A stretch of DNA of 64,000 nucleotides from Chitinophagaceae bacterium (GCA_023957575.1 JAMLGU010000008.1:62001-126000); one strand, 5' to 3'. Numbered from the stretch's first letter, positions 36,780 to 46,094 are shown. The notes: generated by a model not told the origin, from the sequence alone. Made by a program: numbers and translations.

Positions 36780-37583
36780 ATGTGCTATTACAACGGTGTA
36801 AAAATTGAGAAAACGGAAACAATCAAGCTCAAAAATTTAGAAAAACAAACAGCAGCTTTCGATTTTTTGAACAAGCCGGTAAACATCGGTTTTGACTATA
36901 ACCTCTACCCTGTTATCAAAGCAAATGCCTCTGGAACAGATTTTGAATTGGTGCAAATGGAATGGGGTTTTATACCGTTTTATATAAAAAGCAGGCAGGA
37001 ACTTTATTCATTTAGAAACGGCGGCACTGACCCCATCACAGGTAAATTCAAACCTCCAATAATCACACTAAATGCCATTGGTGAAGAGCTGTTTGAAAAA
37101 GTAACTTATAAACAATCTGCACTATCCAGAAGGTGTTTAGTTCTTTCCTCCGGATTTTTTGAGTGGCGGCATGTTTATCCAATGAGCAAGAAAACCGGGA
37201 AACCATTGAAAACGGCAGTCAAATACCCATATTATATTTATTTACCTGACAGACCATTTTTCTTTATGGCGGGGATATGGACACCTTGGGCAGATAAAAC
37301 AACCGGAGAAATGGTGGAGAGTTTTGCAATTATTACAACCCATGCAAATCCTCTAATGGCTCAAATCCATAATTCAAAAAAACGGATGCCTGTCATCTTG
37401 AACGAAGACCTGGCTTATGAATGGATTTTTGCCGATCTGAATAAAGAACGTATTACCGAAATAGCCACTACACAATACGATGCACAAAAAATGGATGCGT
37501 ATCCTTTAGCTAAGGATTTCCTATATGCATCTGATCCACTCAAGAAGGTGGAGTATGCTGAACTCCCTGATTTATCTTTCTGA
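36780..37583 (+). CDS. SOS response-associated peptidase (SRAP/YedK family)
   Basis: SRAP proteins crosslink to abasic sites in single-stranded DNA through an N-terminal Cys exposed after Met removal, and can self-reverse. Cys2 is present (MCYYNG), as are MEWGFIPF, LSSGFFEWRH (catalytic Glu) and the His-containing MAQIHNSKKRMPVIL. Two deviations are seen. The Asn-Ala-Arg DNA-binding motif reads NAIGEE, with Ile in place of Arg. The His-to-RMP spacing is slightly long. Length is 267 residues. The abasic-site role is known for the family and not proven here. Confidence 0.88.
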   Translation: MCYYNGVKIEKTETIKLKNLEKQTAAFDFLNKPVNIGFDYNLYPVIKANASGTDFELVQMEWGFIPFYIKSRQELYSFRNGGTDPITGKFKPPIITLNAIGEELFEKVTYKQSALSRRCLVLSSGFFEWRHVYPMSKKTGKPLKTAVKYPYYIYLPDRPFFFMAGIWTPWADKTTGEMVESFAIITTHANPLMAQIHNSKKRMPVILNEDLAYEWIFADLNKERITEIATTQYDAQKMDAYPLAKDFLYASDPLKKVEYAELPDLSF

Positions 37584-37727
37584 GGATTTATTTTTTGCTC
37601 AATTAACATCGGGTTTTCAATTCAAAACTTTTCTCTTATCAGATTTATTTTTCCCGAGGGTTAGCTTCCCAACCATGCTGGTAATGCTATCGGGAATATA
37701 AAAGATACATACCTTTCCAACTTCTTC
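37584..37727. other. Intergenic segment with a nested hairpin
   Basis: Between the SRAP gene and an IS110-like remnant. At 37651-37696 an outer 7-bp stem (TTCCCGA/TCGGGAA) encloses TAGC/GCTA and ACCA/TGGT stems. It may be a terminator-like or structured RNA element; there is no T-run after it. Confidence 0.35.
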
Positions 37728-38018
37728 AACAGGGTTTGTTACCGAAAAGATAGAACAGTAGCCGTGAGTGCAACCGCCCGTAAACTTGCCGTAATACTTT
37801 GGAATATGGTATTAAAAAAGCTACTTACAAACCTCCTACCGACTACCTATTCCTTGACGAAAAAAGAAAACTTGGTTTAGTAAAACGTATCCGAAAACAA
37901 ATTGATAAATTTGCACTGACTAATGAGGATTTAGGGCTTTTAACAACTTGATTATGAACGAAAGGAAAAAGCATTAGTTAGAAGCATAAACCAACACCTT
38001 GGAAAATACAGACACTAA
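37728..38018 (+). pseudogene. Remnant of an IS110-family transposase (C-terminal end)
   Basis: Translated fragments resemble the C-terminal end of IS110-type transposases: VAVSATARKLAVILWNMVLK in one frame, then TYKPPTDYLFLDEKRKLG and RIRKQIDKFALTNEDLG in another, with a shift near a run of six A at about 37814. A third frame gives LDYERKEKALVRSINQHLG, stopping at 38018. The N-terminal catalytic DEDD half is absent. No terminal repeats were found, as expected for IS110. The family assignment rests on the ARKLA block and is moderate. Confidence 0.5.
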
Positions 38019-38073
38019 AATTAAACTTTCAGATAAATCAAAAGTCTAAGTTTAAACATAAAATTCACAAACT

Positions 38074-39144
38074 ATGAAAAATGTGAGCCTACTTTTATTT
38101 GTACTGTTATCAGTGATAAGTTGCACGAAAGATAACGCCGCTATAACAATTACACCTGATACTTCTATGTATTTTCCTGCAAATTCAGGTTCGGCCTGGG
38201 AAACAACTTCTGCTGCTCAGTTGGGCTGGAATACAAACGCCATTGAAGATTTGAAAACGTTTCTCGCTCAAAGAAACACCAAATCATTTATGATACTCGT
38301 AAATGGAAGAATTGTTATGGAAGAGTATTTCAATGGACACTCCGCCTCTACAGATTGGGAATGGAACAGTGCAGGTAAAACATTAGTGTCAGTAACCACA
38401 GGAATTGCACAACAAGAAAACTTGTTAAATATCAACCGCAAAGTATCGGATTATTTAGGTACAGGATGGACTAATATGCCATTAGAAAAAGAAAATATGA
38501 TTACTGTAAGAAATTTGCTTACAATGACTTCCGGGATAAACTCGGAAAGCCAATTGGTAACACACAATAACCTTACATACGTTGCAGATGCTGGAACAAG
38601 ATGGGCATACAGCAATGTTTTCCAATTATTGATGGATGTGGACGCAAATGCATCCAACAGCGATTTTGAAACCTATTTTAATAATAAACTGAAAAACAAA
38701 ATTGGAATGGAAGGCTTTTGGAATTTTGGTATCATCTATAAAATTTACCACAGTAATACCAAGAGTATGGCAAGATTTGGGCTTTTAGCGCTAAATAAAG
38801 GAAAGTGGAAAAATGAGCAAATCATCAACGAAAGTTATTTTAATGAGAGTACCAATTCTTCACAAAATATAAATCCTTCTTATGGTTATTTGTGGTGGCT
38901 CAACGGGAAATCAAAATATATGGTACCCGGTTCACAAGATGTTTTTCAGGGAGCATTAATCCCCAATGCACCTTCGGATATGTTTGCAGCATTGGGGGCT
39001 TCCGACCAAAAACTTTACATCATACCAAGCAAAAAAATGGTAATTGTCAGAATGGGTGATTCGGCAGACCCTAATAATCCCACTTTCGCATCCTCAGGGT
39101 TTGACAATGCTCTTTGGGCAAAAATAAATACTGTAATAAACTAA
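38074..39144 (+). CDS. Serine hydrolase, beta-lactamase/PBP-like lipoprotein
   Basis: A 356-residue lipoprotein (lipobox LSVISC, Cys near 17) of the class C beta-lactamase/DD-peptidase fold. The SxxK nucleophile motif is NSAGKTLVS (Ser near residue 100), the YxN-like element is AYSNV, and MTSGI and the YGYLWWLNG block follow. These proteins include esterases, D-aminopeptidases and PBP-like enzymes, so substrate is unknown; a clinical beta-lactamase role is not implied. It sits next to the IS110 remnant, in a part of the window with several accessory hydrolases. Confidence 0.85.
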   Translation: MKNVSLLLFVLLSVISCTKDNAAITITPDTSMYFPANSGSAWETTSAAQLGWNTNAIEDLKTFLAQRNTKSFMILVNGRIVMEEYFNGHSASTDWEWNSAGKTLVSVTTGIAQQENLLNINRKVSDYLGTGWTNMPLEKENMITVRNLLTMTSGINSESQLVTHNNLTYVADAGTRWAYSNVFQLLMDVDANASNSDFETYFNNKLKNKIGMEGFWNFGIIYKIYHSNTKSMARFGLLALNKGKWKNEQIINESYFNESTNSSQNINPSYGYLWWLNGKSKYMVPGSQDVFQGALIPNAPSDMFAALGASDQKLYIIPSKKMVIVRMGDSADPNNPTFASSGFDNALWAKINTVIN

Positions 39145-39354
39145 AACAACGATCTGCTAATATTAAGCGGATTAAAAAGACCTCAAGCTTAAATATCTCT
39201 GAATTTTTTGTAATTCGGTGTACTCCGGCAATGCTCAGTATAAATTCAGCGACATCGGTTCATTTTTTGAAGATGGCTAACTTCTTATGTGGTTTTTCCA
39301 CTTTTCAGCCAACTATTTGCTTCTTGGCTCAAGTCAAATTTGAATATAAACAAA

Positions 39355-39390
39355 AAACCGGTATTCACAGTTTTTGTCGAATACCGGTTT
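39355..39390 (-). terminator. Intrinsic terminator after the esterase gene
   Basis: AAACCGGTATTC and GAATACCGGTTT form a 12-bp stem with a 12-base loop. On the minus strand it is followed by T6, 40 bases after the esterase stop codon. It may also stop plus-strand reading from the serine hydrolase. Confidence 0.8.
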
Positions 39391-39430
39391 CTTATCTGAA
39401 ATTAAACGATATAATTTCTAATTATTGAAG

Positions 39431-40162
39431 CTAAAACTTGGTCTTGATATAAAACGGCAGCATATCTCTCCATGTTGGCCAGTCATGCTTGTAATTGGTA
39501 CCCCAATTATCAAATTCATAATTAATGCCTTTATCATAAAGCAGCTTGGCAAATTCGCCGCCGGCTTTAGGATCTTCATAGGGGCCACTTCCGGTAAGAA
39601 TATGAATATGATGGCTTCTTCTTATCATTTCAAGCATATTATGATCTGTCAAATTTGGAACATAATGTTGCGGACTGTTAAAGTAAACATTGTCATCCAT
39701 GTATCCGTTTGAATAATAAGTAAGGTCATACACACCACTCATGGCAATCACGCCATTAATTATATCAGGGCGTTTCAAAAACAGATTCATGCTGTGCAAA
39801 GCGCCAAAAGAAGCCCCGGAAACAATAATCGGCGTGTCCTGGCTGGACGAAGTTCTGATAAAGGGAATCACTTCATTGAAAATATACTCATTCCATTGTT
39901 GATGTCTGATGGACTGATCCCAGGGAGCCATATTCTTATTGAGCCAGCTTTCGTTGTTCACACTGTCAATGGAATACACTTTAATTTTTCCGGCATCAAT
40001 ATGTGGCGCCAGACTGTCAATCATCTGAAAACGCTCATATTCCAAAAAATCGGCGGCAGCAGTGGGTACCAGCAGCAAGGCAAATCCATAATGGCCATAG
40101 GTTACAATAGGCATTTCCTTATTCAAGCGATGACTATACCATGAGGTAATTTCTTTTTTCAT
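39431..40162 (-). CDS. Alpha/beta-hydrolase esterase (esterase D-like)
   Basis: A 243-residue cytoplasmic-looking alpha/beta hydrolase without a signal peptide. The nucleophile elbow is SGASFGALHS (Ser near 116), the C-terminal His is in KHDWPTW, and the acid is probably in GSGPYEDP. The family (PF00756-like) includes acyl and carbohydrate esterases, such as S-formylglutathione hydrolase and feruloyl esterases. It is divergent from the GH29 gene at 40354, which hints at use on an acylated glycan product. Substrate unknown. Confidence 0.82.
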   Translation of the reverse strand: MKKEITSWYSHRLNKEMPIVTYGHYGFALLLVPTAAADFLEYERFQMIDSLAPHIDAGKIKVYSIDSVNNESWLNKNMAPWDQSIRHQQWNEYIFNEVIPFIRTSSSQDTPIIVSGASFGALHSMNLFLKRPDIINGVIAMSGVYDLTYYSNGYMDDNVYFNSPQHYVPNLTDHNMLEMIRRSHHIHILTGSGPYEDPKAGGEFAKLLYDKGINYEFDNWGTNYKHDWPTWRDMLPFYIKTKF

Positions 40163-40305
40163 TATGTATATTTTTTATTAGTTTAATCAGCATTTATTAA
40201 ATAACCTGAACATCTTTCCTTCGGGCAAGAAGTATATTTCATAGTTATTTCAAATAACAAATTTTAAAAACACTGCAAAGGTGAGGTTTATGTATCAAAT
40301 GGCAA

Positions 40306-40313
40306 TAACTTTG
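40306..40313 (+). promoter_or_regulatory. Candidate -7 element for the second GH29 gene
   Basis: TAACTTTG, exact TAnnTTTG, 40 bases before the ATG at 40354. Confidence 0.4.
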
Positions 40314-40353
40314 TGGTTTGAAGTCTCCTTTTTTTATTAAAAAAATCTTTTCT

Positions 40354-41790
40354 ATGAAGAAATTATTGATTCTTGTCAATCTTTTTTTATTAAGTTATTC
40401 ATCGTTTGGTCAACACGAAAAATATTATCCCGACCCTGATGTCAATATCCAAAATCGACTTGAGGAATGGAGAGACCTGAAATTCGGTTTGTTGATGCAT
40501 TGGGGGCCTTACAGCCAGTGGGGAGTGGTAGAAAGCTGGAGCATCAGCCCCGAAGACCTAAGCTGGGCTGTAGGTGGGCAGAAAAAAGGAGTTGCCGACA
40601 ACTATTTTGGTTATGTGAAGGCTTATGAAAACCTTCAGACCACCTTTAACCCTACAAAATTTAACCCCGAAAAATGGGCAGCAGCAAAGTATGCCGGAAT
40701 GAAGTATATGGTTTTCACTACCAAGCATCATGACGGATTCAGTATGTTTGATACAAAATATACTGATTATAAAATAACAGATAAAAAAACACCCTTTTCA
40801 TCTAATCCCAGAAGCAATATCACCAAAGAGGTTTTTAATGCTTTTCGCAACCTCAACTTCTGGATAGGCGCTTATTTTTCCAAGCCCGATTGGCATAGTG
40901 ATTATTACTGGTGGAAAAAATTTCCGCCGGCCGACAGAAATGCAAACTATTCAATAACTAAACACCCGGAACAATGGAAAAAATTTGTCGATTTCACCCA
41001 TAATCAGATTAAAGAATTGGTTACAGACTATGGTCAGGTAGATATTCTGTGGTTTGACGGCGGTTGGGTAAGGAAAACTACCGACGAAGAAGTGAAGAAA
41101 TACCTTGCTGATATATCAGAAGGCTCCCGATGGGCTCGAAATCCACAAAATCAGGATATCAATATGCCCGGCTTAGTGAAAGAGGTTCGGGCTAAACAAC
41201 CCAATATCTTAGTGGTGGACCGTGCTGTAGAAGGGCCGGAACAAAACTACCTCACTCCCGAACAACAAATACCTGCCGAACCGATTGCAGACCCATGGGA
41301 AACCTGCATGACAATGGGCAATAGCTGGAGTTACGCACCCAATGATGTGTATAAGCCGGCTAAAGAAATTATTGAAAAATTAGTAGATATTGTGAGTAAA
41401 GGCGGAAATTATTTATTAAACATAGGACCTGATGCAGAAGGTGAATTTGACAATACGGCCTACGAGCGCCTCAGAGAAATCGGCGACTGGATGAGAGTCA
41501 ACGGCAAAGCTATTTACGGAACCAGAACGGCTTCTAAGTGGAAAGATGGCGATAAAGTTCGTTATACCCAAAGCAAGGATGGTAAAACAAAATATGTTTT
41601 TTTGTTTGAGTATCCAAAAAGTAATCTGATGCTGGAGAATCTGGAAATCAGTCCGAAAACGAAAATCAGTATGTTGAGCATCGGTAAAAAGATTAATTGG
41701 AAGAAGACAGATAAAGGAGTAAGCATCTCAGTGCCTCAAAATATGCAAAGCGCTTCCAAATACGCTTGGGTATTGGAAGTAAAAGATTGA
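40354..41790 (+). CDS. Secreted alpha-L-fucosidase (GH29)
   Basis: A second GH29 enzyme, about 478 residues from the ATG at 40354. An upstream TTG at 40318 would place extra residues before a normal signal peptide ending at SSFGQ. The barrel contains HWGPYSQWG, FTTKHHDGFSMF and the nucleophile Asp235 in ILWFDGGW, then the LLNIGPDAEG block and a C-terminal beta-sandwich. It has no added carbohydrate-binding domains, unlike the GH29 at 13.6 kb, and lies 22 kb away from it. It probably cleaves terminal alpha-fucose from short oligosaccharides in the periplasm or outside. Confidence 0.92.
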   Translation: MKKLLILVNLFLLSYSSFGQHEKYYPDPDVNIQNRLEEWRDLKFGLLMHWGPYSQWGVVESWSISPEDLSWAVGGQKKGVADNYFGYVKAYENLQTTFNPTKFNPEKWAAAKYAGMKYMVFTTKHHDGFSMFDTKYTDYKITDKKTPFSSNPRSNITKEVFNAFRNLNFWIGAYFSKPDWHSDYYWWKKFPPADRNANYSITKHPEQWKKFVDFTHNQIKELVTDYGQVDILWFDGGWVRKTTDEEVKKYLADISEGSRWARNPQNQDINMPGLVKEVRAKQPNILVVDRAVEGPEQNYLTPEQQIPAEPIADPWETCMTMGNSWSYAPNDVYKPAKEIIEKLVDIVSKGGNYLLNIGPDAEGEFDNTAYERLREIGDWMRVNGKAIYGTRTASKWKDGDKVRYTQSKDGKTKYVFLFEYPKSNLMLENLEISPKTKISMLSIGKKINWKKTDKGVSISVPQNMQSASKYAWVLEVKD

Positions 41791-41830
41791 TTGAATTAAA
41801 GAATCCCAAAAGAATTTAGTAATTTGCCGC

Positions 41831-42931
41831 ATGGACATATTGCAGGAACTTAACGAGAAACCTTCGCGCAAAAAACTTTTGTATCCGGTAAATGAAGAGC
41901 TTTCCGAATACCTGATACGTCAGGGTCGGGAGGTAAATCTGCCTGTTTCACACAAAGATTTATTAAACTTTACCTGGTCTATCCCCATCAAAGATGAGCA
42001 TGGCAATCATACACTTTGGGAAAAAGCAGTTTATGACAATCGCGACTGGGATTATCTCAAAGAAGGATTGGTAAAAATATATGCTATCCTAAAAACGGAA
42101 GGCGATTTGAGTTTTATTGACCATTTAGACGTGGCAAGGATTGATTATTGTGCTTTTGGCAACTCACTCCCTTTTCGGATTCGCATCATCAATAAATTCA
42201 ATTCTAATTTCGACCATTATTACATGAAAATCAGTGATGCTTCGCGTATTTATGGTTTGGAGTTGGAACATATACTATCCCCCAACCGTATTACATTTTA
42301 TACCGACAAAGGCACATTGGTTGAAGAACATATTCCCGGCATAGCAGGCGATGTATTTATAAATGAATATTTTGAAAGAGAAGAAACCAACAAAACAAGG
42401 CTGGCGAAAGAATTTGTAAAGTTTAACGAAAGGTGTTTTGTAAGACTGTTGGGCGATATGCGCAGCTACAACTTTGTGGTGGTAGCCACTCCCGACATTG
42501 AATGTTATCAATACCGAATTCGTGCTATTGACTTTGATCAGCAGTGTTATGAAGGGCGTAAAAACCTGTATCTTCCACAGTTTTTTAAAGAAAATAACCC
42601 ATTCGTTCACAATGTGTTAACCCATCTCAACAAAGAATCTGTGGAACAATACCGTGCAGAAGAACGCTCGGCAATGGCCTTCAGGGTAGCCGTGAGCCGA
42701 TTTAGGTTGATGGAGCTGTTGAACATCATGTCCAGAGATACCATATCGCCGGTGGAGAAATGTAATCAACTTAAAGACCAATTGAATGAATATTTTAAAA
42801 CCGAGGCATTCAGCCGATGCAAAAGTATGGGGCAGGTTTTAAAACTTCAGTTGAAATATATGCTTCGCGGAAACCTGAAACTGATACAGGAAAAAACCCG
42901 AACATTAAAAAACAGTTCCATCACAGTTTAG
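41831..42931 (+). CDS. Predicted atypical kinase-fold protein, function unknown
   Basis: Not assigned to a named family. The 366-residue protein has no signal or membrane segment. Its middle reads like a kinase or phosphotransferase core: YYMKIS with Lys133 (beta3 lysine), GLELE with Glu144 or Glu146 (helix C), LVEEHIPG (hinge, 164-170), LGDMRSYNF with Asp209 and Asn214 (catalytic loop), and RAIDFDQQ with Asp234 (DFG-like). No glycine-rich loop is evident. The C-terminal third is helical. It follows the second GH29 gene by 40 bases and precedes an ABC permease. The kinase call is my inference from motif order and spacing. Confidence 0.65.
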   Translation: MDILQELNEKPSRKKLLYPVNEELSEYLIRQGREVNLPVSHKDLLNFTWSIPIKDEHGNHTLWEKAVYDNRDWDYLKEGLVKIYAILKTEGDLSFIDHLDVARIDYCAFGNSLPFRIRIINKFNSNFDHYYMKISDASRIYGLELEHILSPNRITFYTDKGTLVEEHIPGIAGDVFINEYFEREETNKTRLAKEFVKFNERCFVRLLGDMRSYNFVVVATPDIECYQYRIRAIDFDQQCYEGRKNLYLPQFFKENNPFVHNVLTHLNKESVEQYRAEERSAMAFRVAVSRFRLMELLNIMSRDTISPVEKCNQLKDQLNEYFKTEAFSRCKSMGQVLKLQLKYMLRGNLKLIQEKTRTLKNSSITV

Positions 42932-42979
42932 TCAAACCCTAAACATTAAACCTCAATCTCAAAATGTCTTTATAATAAT

Positions 42980-44227
42980 ATGTTTCGACGCACAATAGAG
43001 ATTATTACTAACAGTTTTGGTATGGCTGTTCAGGAGTTGTGGAAAAATAAACTTCGCACCTTTCTTTCTTTGTTTGGCGTTACTATTGGAATCTTTTGCA
43101 TAATCGGGGTTTTGGCAACCGTGAACAGTCTTCAACGAAATATTCAAAATGAGATTGAATCCTATGGAAATAATACCATGTTTATCGATAAGTGGGAATG
43201 GGGAGGCGGCCCGGGCTATGAGTGGTGGCATTATGTGAACCGTCCCCATCCAAAATTTTCCGAGTTAAAACAGGTTAAAGAGCGTTCTCCAAGTGCGGAG
43301 TATATCGCCTTTCTCATAAATACAACAGGGAATGTGGACTTTGGAGGGCTAACCTTGAATAATGTAAAAATTTATGGCGCTACCGAAGAATTTATGATGA
43401 TTCAATCCATCAATGTGGAGTACGGCAGGCCTATCTCCGATGCAGAGTTTGGATATGGAAGCAATGTGGGCCTGATCGGCAACGAAATAGCAACCAAAAT
43501 TTTTGGTGAACCGGAGTTAGCCATCAACAAAAGCATTTCCCTCAAAGGTCGAAAAATATTTGTGTGCGGTATTATAAAAAAGCAGGGAAAACAGATGGTC
43601 GGCGGTTGGGAATACGACAAATCGGTCATTCTCCCTTTTCAGTTTGCCCGCACCATTTATAAAGAAGAAAAAACTGACCCCATCATTTTGGCAAGAGGTT
43701 ATCCTTCCATTTCCAAGGAGGCGTTTAAAGATGAACTGGAAGGAGCAATGCGCAGCATCAGAAAACTAAGTCCTAAAACCGAATCCAACTTTGCCATCAA
43801 TAACTTAGATGATGCCAGTAAACAGGTAGAAGAAATTTTTGGCGGCCTGAATATCGGCGCTGCTATTATCGGCGGCATCAGCCTGATTGTAGGTTTGTTT
43901 GGTGTGGCCAATATCATGTTTGTAACCGTAAAAGAGCGTACCTCTCAGATTGGTCTTAAAAAAGCCATTGGGGCAAAACGCAGGGTTATTCTGACAGAAT
44001 TTTTATTGGAATCGGCATTTCTTTGCATCATCGGCGGCCTGATTGGCTTATTCTTAGTATTCCTTCTTTCTGTAATTCTTACAAAAGTTCTTGAATTCCC
44101 TATATTTGTTTCCATAACCAATATGGCTTGGACATTTTTTATATGTATTCTTGTAGGCATCATTGCAGGCATTGTTCCTGCTGTTCAGGCCGCAAAAATG
44201 GATCCGGTGGTAGCTATTAGGAGCTAA
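42980..44227 (+). CDS. MacB-like ABC transporter permease
   Basis: A 415-residue FtsX/MacB-type permease. An N-terminal membrane helix (about 24-45, LSLFGVTIGIF) is followed by a large periplasmic core domain (about 60-275) and three C-terminal helices (about 285, 335 and 380). The KERTSQIGLKKAIGAKRR signature is the cytoplasmic loop that contacts the ATPase. MacB-type transporters drive extrusion or lipoprotein release by mechanotransmission. No MacB ATPase or MacA adaptor gene is adjacent, so the partner must be encoded elsewhere. Confidence 0.9.
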   Translation: MFRRTIEIITNSFGMAVQELWKNKLRTFLSLFGVTIGIFCIIGVLATVNSLQRNIQNEIESYGNNTMFIDKWEWGGGPGYEWWHYVNRPHPKFSELKQVKERSPSAEYIAFLINTTGNVDFGGLTLNNVKIYGATEEFMMIQSINVEYGRPISDAEFGYGSNVGLIGNEIATKIFGEPELAINKSISLKGRKIFVCGIIKKQGKQMVGGWEYDKSVILPFQFARTIYKEEKTDPIILARGYPSISKEAFKDELEGAMRSIRKLSPKTESNFAINNLDDASKQVEEIFGGLNIGAAIIGGISLIVGLFGVANIMFVTVKERTSQIGLKKAIGAKRRVILTEFLLESAFLCIIGGLIGLFLVFLLSVILTKVLEFPIFVSITNMAWTFFICILVGIIAGIVPAVQAAKMDPVVAIRS

Positions 44228-44320
44228 GCTGTTTTTTCTTTACAATCAGGTTTCTAATTTTAATTATTTTGCCGGTCCTATGGGTTACAAATTTTACATT
44301 CTTAAAAATCAATAATTCTG

Positions 44321-45361
44321 ATGACAACTATACTCGCAATAGAATCCAGTTGTGATGAAACCTCAGCATCGATTTGCTGCGATGGTAAAATTTTATCCAA
44401 CGAAATAGCCACCCAATCCATGCATGCCCAATACGGCGGTGTAGTACCGGAGTTGGCATCACGGGCACATATTCAAAACATTGTTCCCGTAGTGGACACG
44501 GCACTGAAAAAAGCCGGGAAAACGGTTAAGGACGTAGATGCTATTGCATTTACCCAGGCTCCCGGCCTCATCGGTTCGTTGCTGGTGGGCGGACAATTTG
44601 CCAAATCACTTTCACTGGCGCTCGACAAACCTCTGATTGCCGTAAACCACATGCAGGCGCATGTTTTGGCTAATCTGATTCCGGAGAATAAACCATCTTT
44701 CCCGTTTTTATGTCTCACGGTAAGCGGCGGCCACACTCAGATTGTTAAATGCGAATCTCCCGTTAAGCTGGAAATTATTGGTCAAACAATTGATGATGCT
44801 GCAGGCGAAGCATTCGACAAGTCTGCAAAGCTGCTTGGACTTCCTTACCCGGGTGGCCCTCTGATTGACAAATACGCTGCTGAGGGCAACCCGCTGAGAT
44901 TTCAGCTTCCGGAGCCTAAGATGCCGGGTTACGATTTCAGTTTCAGCGGATTAAAAACTGCCATTCTATATTTTTTGATGAACGCCGGAAAGAGTCAGAT
45001 TTATAAAGAAGAGTTTGCCGCCACCGAAGAAGAGAAAAAGGACTTTATCGAAAATAATCTGGCTGATATTTGCGCCTCTATTCAACATAGGATAATAACC
45101 ATCTTACTGAAAAAGTTAACAAAAGCTGCTAAAGACCTCAATATCAATGATTTGTGTATAGCCGGAGGCGTATCTGCCAATAAAGGATTACGAAAAGCGT
45201 TTACAGAAGCAGGTGTTCAAAACAACTGGAATACCTTTATACCCGACTTTCAGTACTGCACCGACAATGCCGGAATGATTGCCATTACCGGATATTACAA
45301 ATTCCTTGCAGGCGAATTCTCTGACCTTACCGTCCAATCGGCTGCCAGAGCCTTATGGTGA
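44321..45361 (+). CDS. tsaD: tRNA N6-threonylcarbamoyladenosine synthase TsaD
   Basis: Catalytic subunit that transfers the threonylcarbamoyl group to A37 of ANN-decoding tRNAs, working with TsaB, TsaC and TsaE. The 346-residue ASKHA-fold protein shows ESSCDETSAS at the N-terminus, the metal-binding VNHMQAH (His residues near 109 and 113), SGGHTQ, DDAAGEAFDK, the PGGP loop and GGVSANKGLR. Length is typical. It is convergent with pyrE. Confidence 0.97.
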   Translation: MTTILAIESSCDETSASICCDGKILSNEIATQSMHAQYGGVVPELASRAHIQNIVPVVDTALKKAGKTVKDVDAIAFTQAPGLIGSLLVGGQFAKSLSLALDKPLIAVNHMQAHVLANLIPENKPSFPFLCLTVSGGHTQIVKCESPVKLEIIGQTIDDAAGEAFDKSAKLLGLPYPGGPLIDKYAAEGNPLRFQLPEPKMPGYDFSFSGLKTAILYFLMNAGKSQIYKEEFAATEEEKKDFIENNLADICASIQHRIITILLKKLTKAAKDLNINDLCIAGGVSANKGLRKAFTEAGVQNNWNTFIPDFQYCTDNAGMIAITGYYKFLAGEFSDLTVQSAARALW

Positions 45362-45404
45362 GGATAACTAAAGTAATGATCTTTCAAATTTATATTACCA
45401 TAAA

Positions 45405-46037
45405 TTAAATCCCCTTCCAGTTGGCAGGGTCTTCGCGCCATTTTAGGAGTAACCCGGCATCATTTTCTTTTATGATTCCTTTTTCTAAAGCTAATTCTAA
45501 AAGAACTGGATAATTAGTGAGGGGATAATATTTTAAATTTCTGGTTTCGATAGCCTGACGGGCTACTGCAAAATCATAAGTGAAAATTGAGGTCATTCCA
45601 ATTACTTCCAATCCGGCATCAACCAATGCATCTACAGCCTCCAAACTGCTTTTACCCGTACTCACTAAGTCTTCCACCACTGCCACTTTCATACCTTTTT
45701 CAAATCGTCCTTCAATCTGATTACCCAACCCGTGATCTTTAGGTTTAGAGCGTACATAAATGAAGGGCAGTTTCAACTGGTCGGCAGCCATAGCGCCCCA
45801 GGGAATACCGGCAGTGGCTACTCCGGCAATCATATCTGCATCACCCAGCTTCTCAAAAAGTACATTACACATCTCACTTTTTATAAACTCCCGTACAAAA
45901 GGGAAAGACAAAACACTGCGGTTATCGCAATAAATCGGGCTTTTCCAGCCACTGGCCCAGGTGAATGGTTCTGACGGGCTTAACCTAATAGCGTTTACCT
46001 GTAATAATTTTTCTGCTACTGCTTTTGCATCATTCAT
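45405..46037 (-). CDS. pyrE: Orotate phosphoribosyltransferase
   Basis: Converts orotate and PRPP to OMP in pyrimidine biosynthesis. The type I phosphoribosyltransferase PRPP loop is AVVEDLVSTGKSS, with PFIYVRSKPKDHG giving the flexible loop and MIAGVATAGIPWG the pyrophosphate loop. Length (210 residues) matches bacterial PyrE. It is convergent with tsaD and divergent from the Nudix gene, with 57 bases between starts. Confidence 0.96.
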   Translation of the reverse strand: MNDAKAVAEKLLQVNAIRLSPSEPFTWASGWKSPIYCDNRSVLSFPFVREFIKSEMCNVLFEKLGDADMIAGVATAGIPWGAMAADQLKLPFIYVRSKPKDHGLGNQIEGRFEKGMKVAVVEDLVSTGKSSLEAVDALVDAGLEVIGMTSIFTYDFAVARQAIETRNLKYYPLTNYPVLLELALEKGIIKENDAGLLLKWREDPANWKGI

Positions 46038-46094
46038 AATTGCTGCGTAATTTTATGGTGCGAAAATAAGTCCAAGTTTTCAAAAAGTGAAACT

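Noticed and set aside
39114..39428. A 104-codon plus-strand frame between the serine hydrolase and the esterase
   Set aside because: It starts inside the hydrolase gene, has no protein-like pattern and runs through the terminator hairpin.
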